From Ophthalmolycus amberensis (taxonomy: Eukaryota > Chordata > Actinopteri > Perciformes > Zoarcidae), in contig JAFEUB010001376.1 in NCBI GenBank assembly GCA_024529925.1, positions 257,501 to 321,500 of the forward strand: 64,000 nucleotides of DNA, written 5' to 3'. The translations under genes and the position numbers were made by a program. Under the pieces are notes generated by a model that did not search any database, was not told the origin of the DNA, and saw only the letters and a program-made list of their open reading frames with translations. This document shows, one piece after another, positions 13,761 through 26,400 of this stretch (the first letter of the stretch is position 1; every line of letters starts with the position of its first letter).

Positions 13761-16539
13761 GTTCAGCTGGTCTGGTGATGAGATGTTCGTTCTGCTGGTT
13801 TGGTGATGAGATGTTCGTTCTGTTGGTTTGGTGATGAGATGTTCGTTCAGCTGGTTTGGTGATGAGATGTTCGTTCTGCTGGTTTGGTGATGAGATGTTC
13901 GTTCTGTTGGTCTGATGATGAGATGTTCGTTCAGCTGGTTTGGTGATGAGATGTTCGTTCTGCTGGTTTGGTGATGAGATGTTTGTTCTGTTGGTTTGGT
14001 GATGAGATGTTCGTTCAGCTGGTTTGGTGATGAGATGTTCGTTCTGCTGGTTTGGTGATGAGATGTTCGTTCTGCTGGTCTGGTGATGAGATGTTCGTTC
14101 AGCTGGTTTGGTGATGAGATGTTCGTTCTGCTGGTTTGGTGATGAGATGTTTGTTCTGTTGGTCTGGTGATGAGATGTTCGTTCAGCTGATCTGGTGATG
14201 AGATGTTCGTTCTGCTGGTTTGGTGATGAGATGTTCGTTCTGTTGGTTTGGTGATGAGATGTTCGTTCTGCTGGTTTGGTGATGAGATGTTCGTTCTGTT
14301 GGTCTGGTGATGAGATGTTCGTTCAGCTGGTCTGGTGATGAGATGTTCGTTCTGCTGGTTTGGTGATGAGATGTTCGTTCTGTTGGTCTGGTGATGAGAT
14401 GTTCGTTCAGCTGGTCTGGTGATGAGATGTTCGTTCTGCTGGTTTGGTGATGAGATGTTCGTTCTGTTGGTCTGGTGATGAGATGTTCGTTCTGCTGGTC
14501 TGGTGATGAGATGTTCGTTCTGCTGGTCTGGTGATGAGATGTTCTTTCTGCTGGTTTGGTGATGAGATGTTCGTTCTGTTGGTCTGGTGACGAGATGTTC
14601 GTTCTGTTGGTCTGGTGACGAGATGTTCGTTCAGCTGGTCTGGTGATGAGATGTTCGTTCTGCTGGTTTGGTGATGAGATGTTCGTTCTGCTGGTTTGGT
14701 GATGAGATGTTCGTTCTGCTGGTTTGGTGATGAGATGTTCGTTCTGTTGGTCTGATGATGAGATGTTCGTTCAGCTGGTTTGGTGATGAGATGTTCGTTC
14801 TGCTGGTCTGGTGATGAGATGTTCGTTCTGCTGGTCTGGTGATGAGATGTTCGTTCTGCTGGTTTGGTGATGAGATGTTCTTTCTGCTGGTTTGGTGATG
14901 AGATGTTCGTTCTGTTGGTCTGGTGATGAGATGTTCGTTCAGCTGGTCTGGTGATGAGATGTTCGTTCTGCTGGTCTGGTGATGAGATGTTCTTTCTGTT
15001 GGTCTGGTGATGAGATGTTCGTTCTGCTGGTCTGGTGATGAGATGTTCGTTCTGCTGGTCTGGTGATGAGATGTTCTTTCTGCTGGTCTGGTGATGAGAT
15101 GTTCGTTCTGCTGGTTTGGTGATGAGATGTTCGTTCTGTTGGTTTGGTGATGAGATGTTCGTTCAGCTGGTCTGGTGATGAGATGTTCGTTCTGTTGGTT
15201 TGGTGATGAGATGTTCGTTCTGTTGGTCTGGTGATGAGATGTTCGTTCTGCTGGTTTGGTGATGAGATGTTCGTTCTGCTGGTTTGGTGATGAGATGTTC
15301 GTTCAGCTGGTTTGGTGATGAGATGTTCGTTCAGCTGGTCCGGTGATGAGATGTTCGTTCTGCTGATCTGGTGATGAGATGTTCGTTCAGCTGGTTTGGT
15401 GATGAGATGTTCGTTCTGCTGGTTTGGTGATGAGATGTTCGTTCTGTTGGTCTGATGATGAGATGTTCGTTCAGCTGGTTTGGTGATGAGATGTTCGTTC
15501 AGCTGGTTTGGTGATGAGATGTTCGTTCTGCTGGTTTGGTGATGAGATGTTCGTTCTGTTGGTTTGGTGATGAGATGTTCGTTCAGCTGGTTTGGTGATG
15601 AGATGTTCGTTCTGCTGGTCTGGTGATGAGATGTTCGTTCTGCTGGTCTGGTGATGAGATGTTCGTTCTGCTGGTTTGGTGATGAGATGTTCGTTCAGCT
15701 GGTTTGGTGATGAGATGTTCTTTCAGCTGGTCTGGTGAGGAGATGTTCGTTCTGCTGGTTTGGTGATGAGATGTTCGTTCTGTTGGTTTGGTGATGAGAT
15801 GTTCGTTCTGCTGGTTTGGTGATGAGATGTTCGTTCTGTTGGTTTGGTGATGAGATGTTCGTTCAGCTGGTTTGGTGATGAGATGTTCGTTCTGCTGGTT
15901 TGGTGATGAGATGTTCGTTCTGTTGGTCTGATGATGAGATGTTCGTTCAGCTGGTTTGGTGATGAGATGTTCGTTCAGCTGGTTTGGTGATGAGATGTTC
16001 GTTCTGCTGGTTTGGTGATGAGATGTTTGTTCTGTTGGTTTGGTGATGAGATGTTCGTTCAGCTGGTTTGGTGATGAGATGTTCGTTCTGCTGGTCTGGT
16101 GATGAGATGTTCGTTCTGCTGGTCTGGTGATGAGATGTTCGTTCTGCTGGTTTGGTGATGAGATGTTCATTCTGTTGGTTTGGTGATGAGATGTTCGTTC
16201 AGCTGGTTTGGTGATGAGATGTTCGTTCTGCTGGTTTGGTGATGAGATGTTCGTTCTGTTGGTCTGATGATGAGATGTTCGTTCAGCTGGTTTGGTGATG
16301 AGATGTTCGTTCTGCTGGTTTGGTGATGAGATGTTCGTACTGTTGGTTTGGTGATGAGATGTTCGTTCAGCTGGTTTGGTGATGAGATGTTCGTTCTGCT
16401 GGTTTGGTGATGAGATGTTCGTTCTGTTGGTCTGATGATGAGATGTTCGTTCAGCTGGTTTGGTGATGAGATGTTCGTTCAGCTGGTTTGGTGATGAGAT
16501 GTTCGTTCTGCTGGTTTGGTGATGAGATGTTCGTTCTGT

Positions 16540-18471
16540 TGGTTTGGTGATGAGATGTTCGTTCAGCTGGTTTGGTGATGAGATGTTCGTTCTGCTGGTC
16601 TGGTGATGAGATGTTCGTTCTGCTGGTCTGGTGATGAGATGTTCGTTCAGCTGGTCTGGTGATGAGATGTTCGTTCTGCTGGTTTGGTGATGAGATGTTC
16701 GTTCTGTTGGTCTGGTGATGAGATGTTCGTTCAGCTGGTCTGGTGATGAGATGTTCGTTCTGCTGGTTTGGTGATGAGATGTTCGTTCTGTTGGTCTGGT
16801 GATGAGATGTTCGTTCTGCTGGTCTGGTGATGAGATGTTCGTTCTGCTGGTCTGGTGATGAGATGTTCTTTCTGCTGGTTTGGTGATGAGATGTTCGTTC
16901 TGTTGGTCTGGTGATGAGATGTTCGTTCAGCTGGTCTGGTGATGAGATGTTCGTTCAGCTGGTCTGGTGATGAGATGTTCGTTCTGCTGGTTTGGTGATG
17001 AGATGTTCGTTCTGTTGGTCTGGTGATGAGATGTTCGTTCAGCTGGTCTGGTGATGAGATGTTCGTTCTGCTGGTTTGGTGATGAGATGTTCGTTCTGTT
17101 GGTCTGGTGATGAGATGTTCGTTCTGCTGGTCTGGTGATGAGATGTTCGTTCTGCTGGTCTGGTGATGAGATGTTGTTTCTGCTGGTTTGGTGATGAGAT
17201 GTTCGTTCTGTTGGTCTGGTGATGAGATGTTCGTTCAGCTGGACTGGTGATGAGATGTTCGTTCTGCTGGTCTGGTGATGAGATGTTCGTTCTGTTGGTC
17301 TGGTGATGAGATGTTCGTTCTGCTGGTCTGGTGATGAGATGTTCGTTCTGCTGGTCTGGTGATGAGATGTTCTTTCTGCTGGTTTGGTGATGAGATGTTC
17401 GTTCTGTTGGTCTGGTGATGAGATGTTCGTTCAGCTGGTCTGGTGATGAGATGTTCGTTCTGCTGGTCTGGTGATGAGATGTTCGTTCAGCTGGTCTGGT
17501 GATGAGATGTTCGTTCTGCTGGTCTGGTGATGAGATGTTCGTTCAGCTGGTTTGGTGATGAGATGTTCGTTCTGCTGGTTTGCTGATGAGATGTTCGTTC
17601 TGTTGGTCTGGTGATGAGATGTTCGTTCTGCTGGTTTGGTGATGAGATGTTCTTTCTGTTGGTCTGGTGATGAGATGTTCGTTCTGCTGGTCTGGTGATG
17701 AGATGTTCGTTCAGCTGGTTTGGTGATGAGATGTTCTTTCTGCTGGTTTGGTGATGAGATGTTCGTTCTGTTGGTCTGGTGACGAGATGTTCGTTTAGCT
17801 GGTCTGGTGATGAGATGTTCGTTCTGCTGGTCTGGTGATGAGATGTTCTTTCTGCTGGTTTGGTGATGAGATGTTCGTTCTGTTGGTCTGGTGACGAGAT
17901 GTTCGTTTAGCTGGTCTGGTGATGAGATGTTCGTTCTGCTGGTTTGGTGATGAGATGTTCGTTCTGCTGGTTTGGTGATGAGATGTTCGTTCTGTTGGTC
18001 TGATGATGAGATGTTCGTTCAGCTGGTTTGGTGATGAGATGTTCGTTCTGCTGGTTTGGTGATGAGATGTTTGTTCTGTTGGTTTGGTGATGAGATGTTC
18101 GTTCAGCTGGTTTGGTGATGAGATGTTCGTTCTCCTGGTTTGGTGATGAGATGTTCGTTCTGTTGGTTTGGTGATGAGATGTTCGTTCTGCTGGTCTGAT
18201 GATGAGATGTTCGTTCAGCTGGTTTGGTGATGAGATGTTCGTTCTGTTGGTTTGGTGATGAGATGTTCGTTCTGCTGGTTTGGTGATGAGATGTTCGTTC
18301 TGTTGGTCTGGTGATGAGATGTTCGTTCAGCTGGTCTGGTGATGAGATGTTCGTTCTGCTGGTTTGGTGATGAGATGTTCGTTCTGTTGGTCTGGTGATG
18401 AGATGTTCGTTCAGCTGGTCTGGTGATGAGATGTTCGTTCTGCTGGTTTGGTGATGAGATGTTCGTTCTGT
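16540..18471. repeat. 1932-bp tandem duplication in satellite, copy 1
   Basis: Sixty-nine units here repeat directly at an offset of 1932 bp. Rare markers keep the offset exactly: gatgttgtttctg units at 17166/19098, the ttctcctgg unit at 18132/20064, gactgg and tttgctgatg units, and paired tttagctgg units. The boundary is set by where the two copies diverge (near 18475/20407). Confidence 0.8.
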
Positions 18472-20403
18472 TGGTTTGGTGATGAGATGTTCGTTCAGCT
18501 GGTTTGGTGATGAGATGTTCGTTCTGCTGGTCTGGTGATGAGATGTTCGTTCTGCTGGTCTGGTGATGAGATGTTCGTTCAGCTGGTCTGGTGATGAGAT
18601 GTTCGTTCTGCTGGTTTGGTGATGAGATGTTCGTTCTGTTGGTCTGGTGATGAGATGTTCGTTCAGCTGGTCTGGTGATGAGATGTTCGTTCTGCTGGTT
18701 TGGTGATGAGATGTTCGTTCTGTTGGTCTGGTGATGAGATGTTCGTTCTGCTGGTCTGGTGATGAGATGTTCGTTCTGCTGGTCTGGTGATGAGATGTTC
18801 TTTCTGCTGGTTTGGTGATGAGATGTTCGTTCTGTTGGTCTGGTGATGAGATGTTCGTTCAGCTGGTCTGGTGATGAGATGTTCGTTCAGCTGGTCTGGT
18901 GATGAGATGTTCGTTCTGCTGGTTTGGTGATGAGATGTTCGTTCTGTTGGTCTGGTGATGAGATGTTCGTTCAGCTGGTCTGGTGATGAGATGTTCGTTC
19001 TGCTGGTTTGGTGATGAGATGTTCGTTCTGTTGGTCTGGTGATGAGATGTTCGTTCTGCTGGTCTGGTGATGAGATGTTCGTTCTGCTGGTCTGGTGATG
19101 AGATGTTGTTTCTGCTGGTTTGGTGATGAGATGTTCGTTCTGTTGGTCTGGTGATGAGATGTTCGTTCAGCTGGACTGGTGATGAGATGTTCGTTCTGCT
19201 GGTCTGGTGATGAGATGTTCGTTCTGTTGGTCTGGTGATGAGATGTTCGTTCTGCTGGTCTGGTGATGAGATGTTCGTTCTGCTGGTCTGGTGATGAGAT
19301 GTTCTTTCTGCTGGTTTGGTGATGAGATGTTCGTTCTGTTGGTCTGGTGATGAGATGTTCGTTCAGCTGGTCTGGTGATGAGATGTTCGTTCTGCTGGTC
19401 TGGTGATGAGATGTTCGTTCAGCTGGTCTGGTGATGATATGTTCGTTCTGCTGGTCTGGTGATGAGATGTTCGTTCAGCTGGTTTGGTGATGAGATGTTC
19501 GTTCTGCTGGTTTGCTGATGAGATGTTCGTTCTGTTGGTCTGGTGATGAGATGTTCGTTCTGCTGGTTTGGTGATGAGATGTTCTTTCTGTTGGTCTGGT
19601 GATGAGATGTTCGTTCTGCTGGTCTGGTGATGAGATGTTCGTTCAGCTGGTTTGGTGATGAGATGTTCTTTCTGCTGGTTTGGTGATGAGATGTTCGTTC
19701 TGTTGGTCTGGTGACGAGATGTTCGTTTAGCTGGTCTGGTGATGAGATGTTCGTTCTGCTGGTCTGGTGATGAGATGTTCTTTCTGCTGGTTTGGTGATG
19801 AGATGTTCGTTCTGTTGGTCTGGTGACGAGATGTTCGTTTAGCTGGTCTGGTGATGAGATGTTCGTTCTGCTGGTTTGGTGATGAGATGTTCGTTCTGCT
19901 GGTTTGGTGATGAGATGTTCGTTCTGTTGGTCTGATGATGAGATGTTCGTTCAGCTGGTTTGGTGATGAGATGTTCGTTCTGCTGGTTTGGTGATGAGAT
20001 GTTTGTTCTGTTGGTTTGGTGATGAGATGTTCGTTCAGCTGGTTTGGTGATGAGATGTTCGTTCTCCTGGTTTGGTGATGAGATGTTCGTTCTGTTGGTT
20101 TGGTGATGAGATGTTCGTTCTGCTGGTCTGATGATGAGATGTTCGTTCAGCTGGTTTGGTGATGAGATGTTCGTTCTGTTGGTTTGGTGATGAGATGTTC
20201 GTTCTGCTGGTTTGGTGATGAGATGTTCGTTCTGTTGGTCTGGTGATGAGATGTTCGTTCAGCTGGTCTGGTGATGAGATGTTCGTTCTGCTGGTTTGGT
20301 GATGAGATGTTCGTTCTGTTGGTCTGGTGATGAGATGTTCGTTCAGCTGGTCTGGTGATGAGATGTTCGTTCTGCTGGTTTGGTGATGAGATGTTCGTTC
20401 TGT
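18472..20403. repeat. 1932-bp tandem duplication in satellite, copy 2
   Basis: This is the head-to-tail partner of 16540-18471. It has at least one private change, gatgatatg for gatgagatg near 19436, so the copies are close to identical but not a simple assembly echo. Confidence 0.8.
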
Positions 20404-23400
20404 TGGTCTGGTGATGAGATGTTCGTTCTGCTGGTCTGGTGATGAGATGTTCGTTCTGCTGGTCTGGTGATGAGATGTTCTTTCTGCTGGTTTGGTGATG
20501 AGATGTTCGTTCTGTTGGTCTGGTGATGAGATGTTCTTTCTGCTGGTTTGGTGATGAGATGTTCGTTCTGTTGGTCTGGTGATGAGATGTTCGTTCAGCT
20601 GGTCTGGTGATGAGATGTTCGTTCTGCTGGTCTGGTGATGAGATGTTCGTTCAGCTGGTTTGGTGATGAGATGTTCGTTCTGCTGGTTTGCTGATGAGAT
20701 GTTCGTTCTGTTGGTCTGGTGATGAGATGTTCGTTCTGCTGGTTTGGTGATGAGATGTTCGTTCAGCTGGTCTGGTGATGAGATGTTCGTTCTGCTGGTC
20801 TGGTGATGAGATGTTCTTTCTGTTGGTCTGGTGATGAGATGTTCGTTCTGCTGGCTGGTGATGAGATGTTCGTTCAGCTGGTTTGGTGATGAGATGTTCG
20901 TTCTGCTGGTTTGGTGATGAGATGTTTGTTCTGTTGGTCTGGTGATGAGATGTTCGTTCAGCTGATCTGGTGATGAGGTGTTCGTTCTGCTGGTTTGGTG
21001 ATGAGATGTTCGTTCTGTTGGTTTGGTGATGAGATGTTCGTTCTGCTGGTTTGGTGATGAGATGTTCGTTCTGTTGGTCTGGTGATGAGATGTTCGTTCA
21101 GCTGGTCTGGTGATGAGATGTTCGTTCTGCTGGTTTGGTGATGAGATGTTCGTTCTGTTGGTCTGGTGATGAGATGTTCGTTCAGCTGGTCTGGTGATGA
21201 GATGTTCGTTCTGCTGGTTTGGTGATGAGATGTTCGTTCTGTTGGTCTGGTGATGAGATGTTCGTTCTGCTGGTCTGGTGATGAGATGTTCGTTCTGCTG
21301 GTCTGGTGATGAGATGTTCTTTCTGCTGGTTTGGTGATGAGATGTTCGTTCTGTTGGTCTGGTGACGAGATGTTCGTTCAGCTGGTCTGGTGATGAGATG
21401 TTCGTTCTGCTGGTTTGGTGATGAGATGTTCGTTCTGTTGGTTTGGTGATGAGATGTTCGTTCTGCTGGTTTGGTGATGAGATGTTCGTTCTGTTGGTCT
21501 GGTGATGAGATATTCGTTCAGCTGGTCTGGTGATGAGATGTTCGTTCTGCTGGTTTGGTGATGAGATGTTCGTTCTGTTGGTCTGGTGATGAGATGTTCG
21601 TTCAGCTGGTCTGGTGATGAGATGTTCGTTCTGCTGGTTTGGTGATGAGATGTTCGTTCTGTTGGTCTGGTGATGAGATGTTCGTTCTGCTGGTCTGGTG
21701 ATGAGATGTTCGTTCTGCTGGTCTGGTGATGAGATGTTCTTTCTGCTGGTTTGGTGATGAGATGTTCGTTCTGTTGGTCTGGTGATGAGATGTTCGTTCA
21801 GCTGGTCTGGTGATGAGATGTTCGTTCAGCTGGTCTGGTGATGAGATGTTCGTTCTGCTGGTTTGGTGATGAGATGTTCGTTCTGCTGGTTTGGTGATGA
21901 GATGTTCGTTCTGTTGGTCTGGTGATGAGATGTTCGTTCAGCTGGTCTGGTGATGAGATGTTCGTTCTGCTGGTTTGGTGATGAGATGTTCGTTCTGTTG
22001 GTCTGGTGATGAGATGTTCGTTCTGCTGGTCTGGTGATGAGATGTTCGTTCTGCTGGTCTGGTGATGAGATGTTGTTTCTGCTGGTTTGGTGATGAGATG
22101 TTCGTTCTGTTGGTCTGGTGATGAGATGTTCGTTCAGCTGGTCTGGTGATGAGATGTTCGTTCTGCTGGTCTGGTGATGAGATGTTCGTTCTGTTGGTCT
22201 GGTGATGAGATGTTCGTTCTGCTGGTCTGGTGATGAGATGTTCGTTCTGCTGGTCTGGTGATGAGATGTTCTTTCTGCTGGTTTGGTGATGAGATGTTCG
22301 TTCTGTTGGTCTGGTGATGAGATGTTCGTTCAGCTGGTCTGGTGATGAGATGTTCGTTCTGCTGGTCTGGTGATGAGATGTTCGTTCAGCTGGTTTGGTG
22401 ATGAGATGTTCGTTCTGCTGGTTTGCTGATGAGATGTTCGTTCTGTTGGTCTGGTGATGAGATGTTCGTTCAGCTGGTCTGGTGATGAGATGTTCGTTCT
22501 GTTGGTTTGGTGATGAGATGTTCGTTCTGCTGGTTTGGTGATGAGATGTTCGTTCTGTTGGTCTGGTGATGAGATGTTCGTTCAGCTGGTCTGGTGATGA
22601 GATGTTCGTTCTGCTGGTTTGGTGATGAGATGTTCGTTCTGTTGGTCTGGTGATGAGATGTTCGTTCAGCTGGTCTGGTGATGAGATGTTCGTTCTGCTG
22701 GTTTGGTGATGAGATGTTCGTTCTGTTGGTCTGGTGATGAGATGTTCGTTCTGCTGGTCTGGTGATGAGATGTTCGTTCTGCTGGTCTGGTGATGAGATG
22801 TTCTTTCTGCTGGTTTGGTGATGAGATGTTCGTTCTGTTGGTCTGGTGATGAGATGTTCTTTCTGCTGGTTTGGTGATGAGATGTTCGTTCTGTTGGTCT
22901 GGTGATGAGATGTTCGTTCAGCTGGTCTGGTGATGAGATGTTCGTTCTGCTGGTCTGGTGATGAGATGTTCGTTCAGCTGGTTTGGTGATGAGATGTTCG
23001 TTCTGCTGGTTTGCTGATGAGATGTTCGTTCTGTTGGTCTGGTGATGAGATGTTCGTTCAGCTGGTCTGGTGATGAGATGTTCGTTCTGCTGGTTTGGTG
23101 ATGAGATGTTCGTTCTGTTGGTCTGGTGATGAGATGTTCGTTCTGCTGGTTTGGTGATGAGATGTTCGTTCAGCTGGTCTGGTGATGAGATGTTCGTTCT
23201 GCTGGTCTGGTGATGAGATGTTCTTTCTGTTGGTCTGGTGATGAGATGTTCGTTCTGCTGGTCTGGTGATGAGATGTTCGTTCAGCTGGTTTGGTGATGA
23301 GATGTTCGTTCTGCTGGTTTGGTGATGAGATGTTTGTTCTGTTGGTCTGGTGATGAGATGTTCGTTCAGCTGATCTGGTGATGAGGTGTTCGTTCTGCTG

Positions 23401-26400
23401 GTTTGGTGATGAGATGTTCGTTCTGTTGGTTTGGTGATGAGATGTTCGTTCTGCTGGTTTGGTGATGAGATGTTCGTTCTGTTGGTCTGGTGATGAGATG
23501 TTCGTTCAGCTGGTCTGGTGATGAGATGTTCGTTCTGCTGGTTTGGTGATGAGATGTTCGTTCTGTTGGTCTGGTGATGAGATGTTCGTTCAGCTGGTCT
23601 GGTGATGAGATGTTCGTTCTGCTGGTTTGGTGATGAGATGTTCGTTCTGTTGGTCTGGTGATGAGATGTTCGTTCTGCTGGTCTGGTGATGAGATGTTCT
23701 TTCTGCTGGTTTGGTGATGAGATGTTCGTTCTGTTGGTCTGGTGACGAGATGTTCGTTCAGCTGGTCTGGTGATGAGATGTTCGTTCTGCTGGTTTGGTG
23801 ATGAGATGTTCGTTCTGTTGGTTTGGTGATGAGATGTTCGTTCTGCTGGTTTGGTGATGAGATGTTCGTTCTGTTGGTCTGGTGATGAGATGTTCATTCA
23901 GCTGGTCTGGTGATGAGATGTTCGTTCTGCTGGTTTGGTGATGAGATGTTCGTTCTGTTGGTCTGGTGATGAGATGTTCGTTCAGCTGGTCTGGTGATGA
24001 GATGTTCGTTCTGCTGGTCTGGTGATGAGATGTTCGTTCTGTTGGTCTGGTGATGAGATGTTCGTTCTGCTGGTCTGGTGATGAGATGTTCGTTCTGCTG
24101 GTCTGGTGATGAGATGTTCTTTCTGCTGGTTTGGTGATGAGATGTTCGTTCTGTTGGTCTGGTGATGAGATGTTCGTTCAGCTGGTCTGGTGATGAGATG
24201 TTCGTTCTGCTGGTCTGGTGATGAGATGTTCGTTCTGTTGGTCTGGTGATGAGATGTTCGTTCTGCTGGTCTGGTGATGAGATGTTCGTTCTGCTGGTCT
24301 GGTGATGAGATGTTCGTTCTGTTGGTCTGGTGATGAGATGTTCGTTCTGCTGGTCTGGTGATGAGATGTTCGTTTTGCTGGTTTGGTGATGAGATGTTCG
24401 TTCTGCTGGTCTGGTGATGAGATGTTCGTTCTGTTGGTCTGGTGATGAGATGTTCGTTCTGCTGGTCTGGTGATGAGATGTTCGTTTTGCTGGTCTGGTG
24501 ATGAGATGTTCTTTCTGCTGGTTTGGTGATGAGATGTTCGTTCTGTTGGTCTGGTGATGAGATGTTCGTTCAGCTGGTCTGGTGATGAGATGTTCGTTCT
24601 GCTGGTCTGGTGATGAGATGTTCGTTCAGCTGGTTTGGTGATGAGATGTTCGTTCTGCTGGTTTGGTGATGAGATGTTCGTTCTGTTGGTTTGGTGATGA
24701 GATGTTCGTTCTGCTGGTTTGGTGATGAGATGTTCCTTCTGTTGGTCTGGTGATGAGATGTTCGTTCAGCTGGTCTGGTGATGAGATGTTCGTTCAGCTG
24801 GTCTGGTGATGAGATGTTCGTTCTGCTGGTTTGGTGATGAGATGTTTGTTCTGTTGGTTTGGTGATGAGATGTTCGTTCAGCTGGTTTGGTGATGAGATG
24901 TTCGTTCTGCTGGTTTGGTGATGAGATGTTCGTTCTGTTGGTTTGGTGATGAGATGTTCGTTCTGCTGGTCTGGTGACGAGATGTTCGTTCAGCTGGTTT
25001 GGTGATGAGATGTTCGTTCTGTTGGTCTGGTGATGAGATGTTCGTTCAGCTGGTCTGGTGATGAGATGTTCGTTCTGCTGGTTTGGTGATGAGATGTTCG
25101 TTCTGTTGGTCTGGTGATGAGATGTTCGTTCTGCTGGTCTGGTGATGAGATGTTCTTTCTGCTGGTTTGGTGATGAGATGTTCGTTCTGTTGGTCTGGTG
25201 ACGAGATGTTCGTTTAGCTGGTCTGGTGATGAGATGTTCGTTCTGCTGGTTTGGTGATGAGATGTTCGTTCTGCTGGTTTGGTGATGAGATGTTCGTTCT
25301 GTTGGTCTGATGATGAGATGTTCGTTCAGCTGGTTTGGTGATGAGATGTTCGTTCTGCTGGTTTGGTGATGAGATGTTTGTTCTGTTGGTTTGGTGATGA
25401 GATGTTCGTTCAGCTGGTTTGGTGATGAGATGTTCGTTCTCCTGGTTTGGTGATGAGATGTTCGTTCTGTTGGTTTGGTGATGAGATGTTCGTTCTGCTG
25501 GTCTGATGATGAGATGTTCGTTCAGCTGGTTTGGTGATGAGATGTTCGTTCTGTTGGTTTGGTGATGAGATGTTCGTTCTGCTGGTTTGGTGATGAGATG
25601 TTCGTTCTGTTGGTCTGGTGATGAGATGTTCGTTCAGCTGGTCTGGTGATGAGATGTTCGTTCTGCTGGTTTGGTGATGAGATGTTCGTTCTGTTGGTCT
25701 GGTGATGAGATGTTCGTTCAGCTGGTCTGGTGATGAGATGTTCGTTCTGCTGGTTTGGTGATGAGATGTTCGTTCTGTTGGTCTGGTGATGAGATGTTCG
25801 TTCTGCTGGTCTGGTGATGAGATGTTCGTTCTGCTGGTCTGGTGATGAGATGTTCTTTCTGCTGGTTTGGTGATGAGATGTTCGTTCTGTTGGTCTGGTG
25901 ATGAGATGTTCGTTCAGCTGGTCTGGTGATGAGATGTTCGTTCTGCTGGTCTGGTGATGAGATGTTCGTTCTGCTGGTCTGGTGATGAGATGTTCTTTCT
26001 GCTGGTTTGGTGATGAGATGTTCGTTCTGTTGGTCTGGTGACGAGATGTTCGTTCAGCTGGTCTGGTGATGAGATGTTCGTTCTGCTGGTTTGGTGATGA
26101 GATGTTCGTTCTGTTGGTCTGGTGATGAGATGTTCTTTCTGCTGGTTTGGTGATGAGATGTTCGTTCTGTTGGTCTGGTGATGAGATGTTCGTTCAGCTG
26201 GTCTGGTGATGAGATGTTCGTTCTGCTGGTCTGGTGATGAGATGTTCGTTCAGCTGGTTTGGTGATGAGATGTTCGTTCTGCTGGTTTGGTGATGAGATG
26301 TTCGTTCAGCTGGTCTGGTGATGAGATGTTCGTTCTGCTGGTCTGGTGATGAGATGTTCTTTCTGTTGGTCTGGTGATGAGATGTTCGTTCTGCTGGTCT

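Larger units (their letters stand above)
1..16530. repeat. Left variant domain of the 28-bp satellite
   Basis: Units carrying ggtgaggagatg (A for T in the usual gatgag) start at 841, 2213, 3250, 4902, 5882, 7254, 8262, 9942, 10978 and 15738, and I found none further right. The ggtccggtg variant (near 2850, 3356, 7891, 8367, 10580, 11083 and 15340) is also confined here. A recognisable block in which a ttctttctgctgg unit is followed three units later by ttctttctgttgg begins at 1, 2353, 5042, 7394, 10082 and 14842. The spacings are 84, 96, 84, 96 and 170 units once the insertion at 2997 is allowed for. The right limit of this domain is approximate. Confidence 0.75.
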
